Both the position numbers and the translations under genes were made by a program. Of a stretch of 64,000 nt of DNA, positions 35,881 through 45,218 are shown piece after piece. Every line of letters starts with the position of its first letter. Position 1 is the stretch's first letter. The notes under the pieces are model-generated. The model was given only the letters and a program-made list of their open reading frames with translations. It ran no database searches and was not told the origin of the DNA. The DNA is from Tsuneonella deserti (GTDB taxonomy: Bacteria > Pseudomonadota > Alphaproteobacteria > Sphingomonadales > Sphingomonadaceae): assembly GCF_014644315.1 (NCBI RefSeq), contig NZ_BMKL01000001.1, forward strand, positions 2,553,001 through 2,617,000. The letters run 5' to 3'.

Positions 35881-37433
35881 TGGTCCTGTCCTCCCGGGGC
35901 GGCGAACTGGATCTGCGCCTCGTCCGATGCGGCTTCCTTGTCGAGCGAGCGGAGTCGGAAGCGGAACTCCTGCGCCGCGGTCTCGGGCGGCGCGATGACG
36001 TAGACGCGCACCGTTCGGGTGGCGTCGGGCGCCGCATTGATGCGCATCGAGCGGGCGGCCGAGTTCCGCGATTCCTCGTCGTTCCACATGGCTGCGCCGG
36101 GCAGGCCGTCGAGCGCGATCTCCAGCGCGCGCGGGCGGCTTTCCATGTTGCGCACCTTGAGGGTGTAGGCGTTGCGCACCGATCCGTCGCTCATGAGCAT
36201 GAATGGCGGGTTGCGGTCGGCAGCGGCGGAGAGATCGAGATGGCTGCGGGTGCCGAGCATGAACAGCATCGCCAGACCTATCGCGCTCCATCCGCCGAGA
36301 TAGATGACCGTGCGCGGCCGAACGAGGTTGCGCCACGGCAGCCTCCGAGGCTCGCCGGCGGCTTCGCGCTTGCTGTCCTCGAGCGTGACGTAATCGATCA
36401 GCCCGCGCGGTCGGCCCACTTCGGCCATCACCCGGTCGCAGGCGTCGATGCACAGGGCGCAGGTGATGCAGCCGATTTGCGGTCCTTCGCGAATGTCGAT
36501 GCCGGTCGGACAGACCGATACGCACTGCAGGCAGTCGATGCAGTCGCCGTAGTGCTGGGGATCCTTCTGCGCCTTCTTGACGCTGCCGCGCGGTTCGCCG
36601 CGCCAGTCCTTGTAGGTGACCGTCAGCGAGCGCTCGTCCATCATCGCCGACTGGATGCGCGGCCAGGGGCACATGTAGATACAGAACTGTTCGCGCAGGA
36701 ACCCGCCCAGCGTGAAGGTGGTAAAGGTGAGGATGGCGACCGTGATATACGCCACCGGCGCCGCCTGGCCCGACCAGAAGTCGCGCACCAGCGTGGGCGC
36801 GTCCGCGAAGTACATGATCCACGCGCCGCCGGTCCAGAAACTGATCAGCAGGTAGATCGACCACTTGATGCCGCGCTTGACGATCTTCTCCGGCCCCCAC
36901 GGCGCGCGCGCCAGCCGCGCCTGCGCGTTGCGGTCGCCGTCGACCAGCCGGTCGACATGCTGGAACAGGTCGGTCCACACCGTCTGCGGGCAGCTGTAAC
37001 CGCACCATGCGCGGCCGACCGCGCTGGTGATCAGGAACAGGCCGATGCCCGCCATGATCAGCAGGCCGGCGACGAAATAGAATTCGTGCGGCCAGATTTC
37101 GATGCCGAACATGTAGAACCGCCGGTTGGCGATATCGACCAGCACTGCCTGGTCGGGCGCATAGGGCCCGCGGTCCCAGCGGATCCACGGGGTCGCGTAG
37201 TATATGCCGAGCGTGATCGCCATGACCACGTACTTCACGTTGCGGTAGAACCCGTGGACCGCCTGCGGGAAGATTGCGCGACGTTTCTCGAACAACTCCG
37301 GCAAGTCCTCGCGCGGCGGCTCGTGCGGCTCGTGCCGCAGGTTGCCCGTATCCGGCTGCGCGACCGTCAGGCTGACGGGCTTGTTCGGCTTGCCAGGGCT
37401 TTCTTCGGTTCTCGGGTGCTCAGGGTTGTTCAT
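35877..37433 (-). CDS. ccoG: Membrane ferredoxin-like protein CcoG/FixG
   Basis: A 518-residue membrane protein with about five hydrophobic helices and two 4Fe-4S cluster sites in CIDCLQCVSVCPTGIDI and GCITCALCIDACD. Upstream are the RAWCGYSCPQTVW and FCIYMCPWPRIQ motifs typical of FixG/RdxA, and the C-terminal third is a periplasmic Ig-like domain. It takes part in copper reduction for cbb3 oxidase biogenesis. The start ATG at 37433 overlaps the 3' end of ccoP by 14 bases; a longer frame to 37499 would overlap more. The protein starts MNNPEHPRTEE. Confidence 0.96.
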   Translation of the reverse strand: MNNPEHPRTEESPGKPNKPVSLTVAQPDTGNLRHEPHEPPREDLPELFEKRRAIFPQAVHGFYRNVKYVVMAITLGIYYATPWIRWDRGPYAPDQAVLVDIANRRFYMFGIEIWPHEFYFVAGLLIMAGIGLFLITSAVGRAWCGYSCPQTVWTDLFQHVDRLVDGDRNAQARLARAPWGPEKIVKRGIKWSIYLLISFWTGGAWIMYFADAPTLVRDFWSGQAAPVAYITVAILTFTTFTLGGFLREQFCIYMCPWPRIQSAMMDERSLTVTYKDWRGEPRGSVKKAQKDPQHYGDCIDCLQCVSVCPTGIDIREGPQIGCITCALCIDACDRVMAEVGRPRGLIDYVTLEDSKREAAGEPRRLPWRNLVRPRTVIYLGGWSAIGLAMLFMLGTRSHLDLSAAADRNPPFMLMSDGSVRNAYTLKVRNMESRPRALEIALDGLPGAAMWNDEESRNSAARSMRINAAPDATRTVRVYVIAPPETAAQEFRFRLRSLDKEAASDEAQIQFAAPGGQDQ

Positions 37434-38340
37434 CGACCGCGACCGCCGGATCCTTGGCGACCTCCACGAAATCTTCGCCGCCGCCCAGCGAGTGGACATA
37501 GGCCGCCAGCATCTTGATCGTCACCGGGTCGAGGCGTCCGCCCCAGGCCGGCATCACGCCCATGCGCGGGTTGCTGATCTGCTGCACGATACGGCCCTTG
37601 CCGCTGCCGTAGAGCCAGATCGCATCGGCGAGGTTTGGCGCGCCGAATTCGCGCAGACCCTTGCCTTGCGGGCCATGGCAGCTTGCGCAGTTGTTCTCAT
37701 ACAGCGTCGCTCCGGCCGCTGTCGGCTTCGCCTTGCCGCTGAAGGACAGCACCTGGTCGGCGACCGTCGAGATTTCCGCAGGCGTCAGCAAGCCGTCACG
37801 CCCGAAGGCGGGCATCATGGAATTGCGGGTGCTCTCCACGCCCGGCTGGCGCACGCCGTGGACCAGCGTGTACTCGATCGCCCTGAGGTCCCCGCCCCAA
37901 AGCCAGTCGTCGTCGTTGAGGTTGGGATAGCCGTTGCCGCCTGCCGCGCCGGAACCATGGCACTGCACGCAGTTCACGCGGAATGCCGCCCGGCCGCCTT
38001 CCACGGCGGCGCGCATCAGCCGGCTGTCGTCGGGCAGTCGCTCGATCGGCACCCGCGAAAGCGCAGTCAGGGTGGGGGCGCGGCGCTGGTTCTCGGCACG
38101 CATTTCCTGTGCGAGCTGACCGCGGCTGGACCAGCCGAGCACGCCTTCGGTACCCGTGCGCAGTAGCGGCCAGGCAGGATAAAGGACGACGTAGATGATG
38201 CCCCAGACGATTGTGGCGTAGAGCGTCCACAGCCACCAGCGCGGCATGGGCGTGTCGAGTTCCTCGATCCCGTCCCATTCGTGACCGACGGTCTCGGTGC
38301 CGGTTGGTTCGTCGATCCGCTTATTCGCCACCGTCTTCAT
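37420..38340 (-). CDS. ccoP: cbb3 cytochrome c oxidase subunit III (diheme)
   Basis: A 306-residue diheme c-type cytochrome that passes electrons to the CcoN/CcoO core. The N-terminus carries EWDGIEELDTPMPRWWLWTLY, the CcoP signature ahead of a membrane span (about 33-57). Heme sites are CVQCHG and CASCHG, each followed by methionine-ligand regions. It overlaps ccoQ by 20 bases and ccoG by 14. Confidence 0.97.
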   Translation of the reverse strand: MKTVANKRIDEPTGTETVGHEWDGIEELDTPMPRWWLWTLYATIVWGIIYVVLYPAWPLLRTGTEGVLGWSSRGQLAQEMRAENQRRAPTLTALSRVPIERLPDDSRLMRAAVEGGRAAFRVNCVQCHGSGAAGGNGYPNLNDDDWLWGGDLRAIEYTLVHGVRQPGVESTRNSMMPAFGRDGLLTPAEISTVADQVLSFSGKAKPTAAGATLYENNCASCHGPQGKGLREFGAPNLADAIWLYGSGKGRIVQQISNPRMGVMPAWGGRLDPVTIKMLAAYVHSLGGGEDFVEVAKDPAVAVDEQP

Positions 38341-38494
38341 CCTTGAAAATAACGTGGGCCGCTTCGTCGTTGCGCGGGCGCGCGCCGGGGCGGAATGGCC
38401 AGGCGATCAGCCCGGCGAAGACCAGCAGCATGGCCAGAAGCCCCCAGCTGTCGGCAAAGTGCCGCAGCGCCTCGTAGGTCGAGTGATCGCTCAC
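38321..38494 (-). CDS. ccoQ: cbb3 oxidase small subunit CcoQ
   Basis: A 57-residue protein read from GTG 38494: [18 protein letters not shown], one membrane span ([16 protein letters not shown]), then [18 protein letters not shown]. Size, single span and the RPG motif after it fit CcoQ, which stabilises the assembled oxidase. Start overlaps the ccoO stop (GTGA) and the end overlaps ccoP. Confidence 0.92.
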   Translation of the reverse strand: MSDHSTYEALRHFADSWGLLAMLLVFAGLIAWPFRPGARPRNDEAAHVIFKDEDGGE

Positions 38495-39240
38495 CGCGAT
38501 CCCTCCTTCGCCAGTTCCTCCTGAGCCGCGGCACTGTTCACATCGACCAGCGTGCCAAGAACCTGCAGGTAGGCGACGAGCGCGTCCATCTCGGTCACAC
38601 GGTCGGGGTTGCCGTCGAAGTCCCGGATCTGCGCCTTCGGATATCGCGTCTCGAGATCCCCGGCGTCGGCTTCGGGGTCGGCCTGCGCGGCCAGGTCCCG
38701 CGCGGCCTCGGAGATGTCCTTGTCGCTATAGGGGACCCCGACACGGCGCAGCGCGGTGAGGTTATCGGCCATGTCGGGCGTGGTCAGGTCGTTCTCGGCA
38801 AGGAAGGCATACGTCGGCATGACGCTTTCCGGCACCACCGATCGCGGGTCCTTGAGGTGCTGGACGTGCCATTCGTCCGAGTAGCGGTTGCCGACGCGGG
38901 CAAGGTCCGGCCCAGTGCGCTTCGATCCCCACTGGAACGGATGGTCGTACATGCTTTCCGCCGCGAGGCTGTAGTGGCCGTAACGCTCCACCTCGTCGCG
39001 GAACGGGCGGATCATCTGGCTGTGGCAGGTGTAGCACCCTTCGCGCACGTAGATGTCCCGTCCGGCCTGCTCCAGCGGAGTATAGGGACGCATGCCGCGC
39101 ACCTTCTCGATCGTGTTATCGATCCAGAACAACGGGGCGATTTCCACCACCCCGCCGATGACCACAGCCACGAAGGCAAAGGTGCCCAGCAGGGTGATGT
39201 TGCGTTCGAGCTTCTTGTGACGCTGTGCGACGTTGAACAT
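38491..39240 (-). CDS. ccoO: cbb3 cytochrome c oxidase subunit II (monoheme)
   Basis: A 249-residue membrane-anchored c-type cytochrome. One N-terminal span (about 17-37, [21 protein letters not shown]), the family motif [19 protein letters not shown], and the heme site [12 protein letters not shown]; the later [14 protein letters not shown] and VMPTY supply the methionine ligand region. It lies 11 bases after ccoN and is coupled to ccoQ (GTGA). Confidence 0.98.
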   Translation of the reverse strand: MFNVAQRHKKLERNITLLGTFAFVAVVIGGVVEIAPLFWIDNTIEKVRGMRPYTPLEQAGRDIYVREGCYTCHSQMIRPFRDEVERYGHYSLAAESMYDHPFQWGSKRTGPDLARVGNRYSDEWHVQHLKDPRSVVPESVMPTYAFLAENDLTTPDMADNLTALRRVGVPYSDKDISEAARDLAAQADPEADAGDLETRYPKAQIRDFDGNPDRVTEMDALVAYLQVLGTLVDVNSAAAQEELAKEGSR

Positions 39241-39251
39241 GGCGCGCTTTC

Positions 39252-40907
39252 TTATTCCGCCGGTACGGAGACGATCGGGCGATCGGCTTCGGGGTTGTAG
39301 GGAGCCTCGGTCATCGGCGCTTCCTCGCGCAGGTCACCGGCGATCGTCCGCCACACGTTGACGACCATCAGCACTCCGCCGGCGAGGTACAGCAGGCCGC
39401 CGAACGCGCGCATGATGAACAGCGGGTGGAGAGCGGCGACCGTGTCGGCGAACGTGTTCACGAGGTATCCGTCGCTGCCGTACTCGCGCCACATCAGGCC
39501 CTGGGTGATGCCCGCCACCCACATCGAGGCGGCGTAGAACACGATGCCCACGGTCGACAGCCAGAAGTGCCAGTTGACCATTCGCAGCGAATACAGCCGT
39601 TCGCGCTTCCACAGGCGAGGGGTTAGGTAATAGACCACCGCGAAGGTGATCATCCCGTTCCACCCGAGGGCACCGGCGTGCACGTGGCCAATCGTCCAGT
39701 CGGTGTAGTGCGACAGCGAGTTGACCGCCTTGATGCTCAGCATGGGGCCTTCGAAAGTGGCCATGCCGTAGAACGCCAGGGCCATGACCATCATGCGGAT
39801 CAGCGGATCGGTGCGGACTTTGTCCCAAGCCCCGTTGAGGGTCATCAGGCCGTTGATCATGCCGCCCCAGCTGGGCATCCACAGGATCACCGAGAACACC
39901 ATGCCGAGCGTCTGCGCCCAGTCGGGCAGCGCGGTGTAGTGCAGGTGGTGCGGGCCGGCCCAGATGTAGAGGAAGATCAGCGACCAGAAGTGCAGGATCG
40001 ACAGGCGATAGGAATAGATCGGCCGGTTTGCCTGCTTGGGCACGAAGTAGTACATCATCGCCAGGAACGGCACGGTCAGGAAGAACGCCACCGCGTTGTG
40101 CCCGTACCACCACTGCACCAGCGCATCCTGCACGCCCGCGAACGCCGAGTACGAGCGGGAGCCGAACACCGACACCGGGATCGCCAGGTTGTTGACGATG
40201 TGCAGCATCGCGATGGTGATGATGAAGCTGAGGTAGAACCAATTCGCGACATAGATGTGCGGCTCGTTGCGCTTTGCCAGCGTCCCCACGAAGACGATGA
40301 AGTACGCCACCCACACGATCGTCAGCCAGATATCGACGTACCACTCGGGCTCGGCGTACTCCTTCGACTGGGTAATGCCGAACAGGTAGCCCACCGCCGC
40401 CAGGACGATGAACATCTGGTATCCCCAGAACACGAAGCGCGCGAGAGCGGGGAACGCCAGGCGGGCGCGGCAGGTCCGCTGGACGACGTAGTAGCTCGAG
40501 GCGATCAGGATGTTGCCGCCGAACGCGAACACCACGCCCGAGGTGTGCAGGGGCCGGAGCCGGCCGAAGTTGAAATAGGGCTCCAGGTTGAGCGCGGGAA
40601 ACGCCAGCTGGAGGGCGATCAGCAGGCCCACGGTGAAACCGACCACACCCCAGAAAACCGTCGCGATGACGCCCCAGCGAACCGGATCGTCATCATAGCG
40701 CGAAGGGTCGGTCGGCATCCGGAACAGGCTCTGTGCCCTGGCCAGCGGATCGAACCGGCCGGCCGTGGCGCACAGGAACACGAAGGCGACGATGGCGACC
40801 ACCGTCATGCTGGCCGCATAGCCGGTGTCCTGGGCCATCGCGATTGCCACGATGGCGAGCATCAGCACGAGAAACCAAGCCCCCAAACGCCCGAGTACTG
40901 CTTCCAT
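39252..40907 (-). CDS. ccoN: cbb3 cytochrome c oxidase subunit I (catalytic)
   Basis: A 551-residue heme-copper oxidase subunit, class C, with about twelve to fourteen membrane helices. Histidine-containing motifs for the heme b and heme b3/CuB centre include [38 protein letters not shown] and [16 protein letters not shown]. cbb3 oxidases have high oxygen affinity and support respiration at low oxygen. It is the first gene of ccoNOQPGHIS. The ATG is 40907, with GGGTTGAATA upstream. The leader contains a perfect hairpin but no clear FNR/anaerobox was found by eye. Confidence 0.98.
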   Translation of the reverse strand: MEAVLGRLGAWFLVLMLAIVAIAMAQDTGYAASMTVVAIVAFVFLCATAGRFDPLARAQSLFRMPTDPSRYDDDPVRWGVIATVFWGVVGFTVGLLIALQLAFPALNLEPYFNFGRLRPLHTSGVVFAFGGNILIASSYYVVQRTCRARLAFPALARFVFWGYQMFIVLAAVGYLFGITQSKEYAEPEWYVDIWLTIVWVAYFIVFVGTLAKRNEPHIYVANWFYLSFIITIAMLHIVNNLAIPVSVFGSRSYSAFAGVQDALVQWWYGHNAVAFFLTVPFLAMMYYFVPKQANRPIYSYRLSILHFWSLIFLYIWAGPHHLHYTALPDWAQTLGMVFSVILWMPSWGGMINGLMTLNGAWDKVRTDPLIRMMVMALAFYGMATFEGPMLSIKAVNSLSHYTDWTIGHVHAGALGWNGMITFAVVYYLTPRLWKRERLYSLRMVNWHFWLSTVGIVFYAASMWVAGITQGLMWREYGSDGYLVNTFADTVAALHPLFIMRAFGGLLYLAGGVLMVVNVWRTIAGDLREEAPMTEAPYNPEADRPIVSVPAE

Positions 40908-40942
40908 TATTCAACCCTTCTTGGCCGCTTCGCAGCGATATT

Positions 40943-40962
40943 CGGCGGATTGTAAACCGCCG
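40943..40962 (-). promoter_or_regulatory. Hairpin in the ccoN leader
   Basis: A perfect 6-bp inverted repeat, CGGCGG and CCGCCG around an AT-rich 8-base centre (ATTGTAAA on plus, TTTACAAT on minus), lies 36 bases upstream of the ccoN start. It may be an mRNA hairpin in the leader or a protein-binding site; it does not match the TTGAT-N4-ATCAA box of FNR/FixK. Confidence 0.35.
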
Positions 40963-41196
40963 CCCGTCGCGCGCCCTATAGAAGTCCAATTTGGCCCGTC
41001 GCACTAGGGAATGTCCGTAGCCTGCGCGGTCAATCGGCAAGCCCGGTCGCGCACATCCCCTCGCGCGCCCGCAAGTGCGCGTGAAAATCCAGCGATCTAG
41101 GGAATTACCGGATGGGTCCGATAACTCAAGATTCACGCGTCTCACGCTACCCGTATTGGGGACAGCGCAGATGGTGCGCCGGTTGGGGAACCCCGC

Positions 41197-41844
41197 ATGG
41201 AACTGGGTCGTATCGAAGTGCCGGAAGAGGTTCACCCGGTTTCCGCCGAAGAGCGGGACGCACCGCGCTTCACGCTGCTGATCCGCGCGGCAAAGCTGAT
41301 TGCGGCCCAGGGAGAGTTCGTCTGCGTGATCCGCGACGTTTCCCAAAGTGGCGTCAGCCTGCGCGGTTTCCATGCCTTGCCGGTCAGCGATTCGTTGTGG
41401 CTCGAACTCCAGAGCGGCGAACGGTACGCTATCAGGCCCGTATGGTCGCGCGGGCTGGAAGCGGGATTCCGCTTCCTTCATCCGGTAGAGGTCGGGGCGG
41501 TGGTTGCCGAGGCAGGGCGCTTTCCTCGCCGGCAACTGCGGCTCGCCATCTCGTTCGGGGTCGAGCTTGCCTTCCTTGGCGGTCGGATGCGCGCCCAGGT
41601 CGTCAACCTGTCGCAGCAGGGCGCCCGCATCGAATGCGACGGCCTCCTGGCGATCGACCAGCCGCTTCGGCTCTGCTCGGGTCCGCTGCCGGAGGTGCGC
41701 GCCCGCGTGCGCTGGCGGCAGGGCAGGGAGTACGGCTTGGTATTCGACGATACCTTCAGCCTGAGCCAACTGGCCGTATTTGCTGCCGGGGCACAATGCC
41801 CGGATCTGCTCGCGGGCCCCACCGGCGTCGGGCAACGCCGTTAG
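41197..41844 (+). CDS. Tandem PilZ-domain protein
   Basis: A 215-residue soluble protein built from two PilZ domains. Both keep the c-di-GMP binding signature: R20-x-x-x-R24 with D47-V-S-Q-S-G52, and R111-x-x-x-R115 with N137-L-S-Q-Q-G142. No other domain is attached, so it should act as a receptor that changes a partner on binding c-di-GMP. GGGGAACCCC precedes the ATG. The next gene on the strand, 244 bases on, is a polytopic GT-C-like protein, a possible partner in exopolysaccharide or glycan synthesis, though the gap argues for separate transcripts. Confidence 0.85.
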   Translation: MELGRIEVPEEVHPVSAEERDAPRFTLLIRAAKLIAAQGEFVCVIRDVSQSGVSLRGFHALPVSDSLWLELQSGERYAIRPVWSRGLEAGFRFLHPVEVGAVVAEAGRFPRRQLRLAISFGVELAFLGGRMRAQVVNLSQQGARIECDGLLAIDQPLRLCSGPLPEVRARVRWRQGREYGLVFDDTFSLSQLAVFAAGAQCPDLLAGPTGVGQRR

Positions 41845-42088
41845 GCCTGGCCTGCCCGGCGGTGGGCATTTACCACCCGGTAACCAATTTATTTCATCCC
41901 TCTGGTGCATGACCGGGGGGCCAGAAGACCATGAATTCCAGCGAATTGACCGTCGGGGTTGACCGGCGCCGTCCAAATGGGGGTTCCGGGGGGATCAACG
42001 GTCGGATGGCCGCGAGCGCCGATGGCGGCTCATTAAGCTGCGCCCGTCGGGGCGGCGCCGTGTACGTCTCCCGCGCGGCATCCGCGGC

Positions 42089-43867
42089 GTGACCCTGTTC
42101 GTCGAGCGGCGCCGTCCGGCGCTAACGGGCGAGCTGCTGCTGCGGGTGCTGCTGGCATGGGCGATGATCGCAGCGCTTCTTTTGGTGACCAGCCTCCCGT
42201 CCATCCAATCACATCGGTTTCCCGATCCCGACGACGCGCTTCGGCTGGTCCAGGTGCGCGACCTCATGGCCGGGCAGGGCTGGTTCGACCTGACCCAGCA
42301 TCGGATCGACGCGGTCCGCGGCGGATTGACGATGGGTGGGTCGCGCCTGGTGGACATTCCCCTGGCGGCGGTGATCCTCGCGCTGCGGGGGCTGATCGGC
42401 CAGGGTGCGGCCGAAACGGTCGCCATGGTTGCCGTGCCGCTTCTCACCTTCGGCGTTGCGCTTCTGCTGGCTGCCCGCATCGCCTGGCGGGTGATCGGTG
42501 ACGAGGCGGCAGGTTTCGCCTGCCTTGCCATGGGGCTGTCCGCGCCGCTGGTCCAGCAACTGCGCCCGATGCGGATCGATCATCATGGCTGGGAGGTGGT
42601 CTGCGTGCTGGCCGCCATGAACGGCCTCATGGCAAGGTCCGCACGTCTTGGAGGCTCGGTCACGGGCCTTGCACTCGCGGCAGGGCTGTCGATCTCGACT
42701 GAAGGGGTCACGCTGGCCGCGGCCATCTGCGGCGTCACCGCACTGCGCTGGTTGCGCGAGCGCGGCGACGCGGCATGGTTTGTTGCCACCATGCAGGGGC
42801 TGGCTGCCGGATCGCTTGGCTTCTTCGCGGTGACCCGCGGCTTTGCCGGGTCGGCCGAATACTGCGATGCAATCTCCCCGGCGCATCTCGCCGGGCTTGG
42901 TGCGGCCGCGCTCGCCGCTACTGGACTCGCCCGGCTCGAACCGATGCCGCGCTTTGCCCTCGTGATCGGGATCGGGGCCGTTGCGGGGATCGGCGCGGCT
43001 ACGATGGTTGCGCTTGCTCCGCAGTGCACGGGAGTCGCGCCTGCTCCGCTCGATCCGCTCGTCGCGCGCCTGTGGACCGGCGGTCCGGGGGACGGCCTGC
43101 CGATCTGGCGGCAGGACGCCGCGCTCGCGCTGCAGATCGCCGTTCCGCCGCTGGTCGGACTCCTGGCCTGCTTCAGGCTGGCGGGGCGAAGCTCGGGCTG
43201 GCTGCGCCGCTTCTGGCAGGAGTACGCAATCGTGCTGGGCGTGGCACTCGCAGTTGCCCTTTTCGTCGCCCGCGCAGGAGCGGCGGCCGGGGCGCTGGCG
43301 GCGGTGCCCCTGGGCTGGCAGGTGCGCGAGTGGCTCCGCTCGTCCCGAATGCTTCGCCGTCCGGGCAAGCGTGCGCTCGTGCTGACCAGCATGTCGCTTT
43401 CGCTCCTGCCTGCCTTGCCGCTGATGCTGTTTGCGCTCGCCATGCCGGCGCAGGCAGCGGGAGCGGTGCACCCGGTTTACGCGCACGATTGTGCGATTTC
43501 CGTGAATTCGGTCGCGTTGAGGTCGCTTCCCCCGGGGGAGATTCTCGCCCCGCTGGAGATCGGCCCGCAGATACTGTTGGAGAGCGGCCATTTGGTCGTC
43601 GCCACCGGCCACCGGCGCGAACAGGCCGCGATGGGCACGGTCATCGGGACGTTCACCGGGTCGCCCGAAGCGGCGCAAGCCGCGCTTGCGGCGCGGGGAA
43701 CCAGGTATGTCGCGATCTGTCCCGGCATTCACGAAGCCGCTCGCTATGCCGGGGCGGCGCCGGCCGGATTGATGGCGCGCCTGTTGGGAGGGCACGCGCC
43801 GCAGTGGCTCGAGCCGGTGCAGGCTTCCGGGGACGGCAAGCTGGAAATCTGGCGCGTCCGGCGCTGA
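42089..43867 (+). CDS. Polytopic membrane protein, GT-C glycosyltransferase / STT3-like
   Basis: A 592-residue inner-membrane protein with about twelve hydrophobic segments and a C-terminal soluble domain (about 470-592). After the first span comes HRFPDPDDALRLVQVRDLMAGQGWFD, an acidic DxDD motif in the first external loop, as in GT-C enzymes that use polyprenol-linked sugars; a second loop has MRIDHHGWE. The arrangement resembles oligosaccharyltransferase STT3/PglB relatives but the WWDxG motif was not found. The GTG start at 42089 has no strong ribosome site. Donor and acceptor are unknown. It may work on cell-surface glycans. Confidence 0.6.
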   Translation: MTLFVERRRPALTGELLLRVLLAWAMIAALLLVTSLPSIQSHRFPDPDDALRLVQVRDLMAGQGWFDLTQHRIDAVRGGLTMGGSRLVDIPLAAVILALRGLIGQGAAETVAMVAVPLLTFGVALLLAARIAWRVIGDEAAGFACLAMGLSAPLVQQLRPMRIDHHGWEVVCVLAAMNGLMARSARLGGSVTGLALAAGLSISTEGVTLAAAICGVTALRWLRERGDAAWFVATMQGLAAGSLGFFAVTRGFAGSAEYCDAISPAHLAGLGAAALAATGLARLEPMPRFALVIGIGAVAGIGAATMVALAPQCTGVAPAPLDPLVARLWTGGPGDGLPIWRQDAALALQIAVPPLVGLLACFRLAGRSSGWLRRFWQEYAIVLGVALAVALFVARAGAAAGALAAVPLGWQVREWLRSSRMLRRPGKRALVLTSMSLSLLPALPLMLFALAMPAQAAGAVHPVYAHDCAISVNSVALRSLPPGEILAPLEIGPQILLESGHLVVATGHRREQAAMGTVIGTFTGSPEAAQAALAARGTRYVAICPGIHEAARYAGAAPAGLMARLLGGHAPQWLEPVQASGDGKLEIWRVRR

Positions 43868-43951
43868 CGCACTTCGTCGGGCCGACTGATACCCCCGTCG
43901 AGCCTGCGATTGCCCTCGCCCGCGGCACGGCCTATGGGCCAACCGCTCCGC

Positions 43952-43980
43952 TTGCGCGCAGTGCGTTACGCGTGTAATAC
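43952..43980 (+). promoter_or_regulatory. Putative sigma-70 promoter of the RND efflux operon
   Basis: TTGCGC (43952-43957) and TAATAC (43975-43980) are separated by exactly 17 bases and lie 23 bases ahead of the ATG at 44004, giving a short leader. The -10 box matches TATAAT in four of six positions. Nothing else in the 135-base gap resembles a promoter as well. Confidence 0.5.
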
Positions 43981-44003
43981 AGTCGGGGACCTAGGGCACG
44001 TTG

Positions 44004-45203
44004 ATGAATTACGAGACAACCCTCGATGCGCAGGATGAGGCGCGCTATCCGCTTGAAGGCGACGCCGAGTTCTCGGCCGTGCCCGGCGAAGACGCTTCGC
44101 CCGCGCGCCGCAAGTACGCCATCATCGCCATCGTCGCGGCGATCGCGCTGGTCGCCGCTTTCTTCCTGCTGAGCGGCGGCGAAAAGGACGATCCCTTTGC
44201 CGCGCCCCAGGCGGGCCAGGTTCCGCTGGTGACGGTCGTTTCGCCCGGACGCACGACGATCGCCGGCTCTATCGAGGCTACCGGCACGCTCAACGCCCGG
44301 CGCGAGCTTCCGGTCGGCTCCGTCGGCGAGGGCGGGCGGGTGGTTTCGGTGCCGGTCGACGAAGGCGACTGGGTACGCCAGGGCCAGGTCCTGGTGTCGA
44401 TCGACCGTTCCGTGCAGGTGCAGCAGATCGAGGGCGCGCGCGCCCAGATTGGCGTCGCCCAGGCAGACCTCAACCTGGCTCAGGCCAACCTCGACCGTGC
44501 CCTGAAGCTGGTCGAGCGCGGCTTCATCTCCAAGGCCGATGTCGATCGCCTGACCGCGACTCGCGACGCCGCGCGCTCGCGCGTCGCCGTCGCCCGCGCC
44601 ACCGTTGGCGAACTGCAGGCGCGCACCGCGCGGCTCAACATCTATGCGCCGGCGTCGGGCCTGATCCTCACTCGCGCCGTGGAGCCCGGCCAGACGGTCG
44701 GCGCCGGCGGCGCTCCCCTGTTCACCATTGCCCAGGGCGGCGAAATGGAACTGGCCGCGCGCCTGAGCGAGGAGGACCTGGCAAAGGTCTCGGTCGGCCA
44801 GTCGGCTACCGTGACCCCGGTATCCAGCGACAAGAGCTATACCGGCCAGATCTGGCAGGTCAGCCCGACGATCGACGAGCAGACCCGTCAGGGCGAGGCG
44901 AGGATCGCGCTCGCCTATGCTCCCGGGTTGCGGCCCGGCGGCTTCGCTTCGGCCGTCCTCAACAGCGGGACCATCGTCGCTCCGCTGCTCCCCGAATCGG
45001 CGATCCAGTCGGATGACAAGGGTCGGTTCGTCTACGTAGTGGGCAATGACGACCGCGTGCGTCGCCGCCCGGTCCGCACCGGCATCGTCACCGAGAAAGG
45101 CGTCGCTGTCATCGAGGGGCTGAGCGGAAACGAACGCGTCGTGCTGCGCGCCGGCGGGTTCCTCGCGGACGGCGACAAGGTCAAGCCGCAGCGCGCCAAG
45201 TAA
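44004..45203 (+). CDS. RND efflux periplasmic adaptor (membrane fusion protein)
   Basis: A 399-residue adaptor linking an RND pump to an outer-membrane channel. The order is: acidic 36-residue N-terminal tail, one membrane span (about 37-56, YAIIAIVAAIALVAAFFLL), lipoyl-like halves (GSVGEGGRVVSVPVDEGDWVRQGQVL and LNIYAPASGLILTRAVEPGQTV), the coiled-coil hairpin between them (QIEGARAQIGVAQADLNLAQANL), and beta-barrel and membrane-proximal domains. It uses a signal anchor with an unusually long cytoplasmic tail rather than a normal signal peptide or lipobox. ATG at 44004 was preferred to TTG 44001. The RND permease follows after 15 bases. Confidence 0.93.
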   Translation: MNYETTLDAQDEARYPLEGDAEFSAVPGEDASPARRKYAIIAIVAAIALVAAFFLLSGGEKDDPFAAPQAGQVPLVTVVSPGRTTIAGSIEATGTLNARRELPVGSVGEGGRVVSVPVDEGDWVRQGQVLVSIDRSVQVQQIEGARAQIGVAQADLNLAQANLDRALKLVERGFISKADVDRLTATRDAARSRVAVARATVGELQARTARLNIYAPASGLILTRAVEPGQTVGAGGAPLFTIAQGGEMELAARLSEEDLAKVSVGQSATVTPVSSDKSYTGQIWQVSPTIDEQTRQGEARIALAYAPGLRPGGFASAVLNSGTIVAPLLPESAIQSDDKGRFVYVVGNDDRVRRRPVRTGIVTEKGVAVIEGLSGNERVVLRAGGFLADGDKVKPQRAK

Positions 45204-45218
45204 GCCGCGGACAGAACA

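Noticed and set aside
35880..37517. Plus-strand frame of 545 codons opposite ccoG
   Set aside because: Shadow of the ferredoxin-like gene; no domain and biased composition.
41931..42092. 53-codon frame (MNSSELTVG...) ending in a GTGA overlap with the GT-C-like gene
   Set aside because: The overlap is tempting, but the peptide is low-complexity, glycine/arginine-rich, and the ribosome site is weak. Kept out without comparative support.
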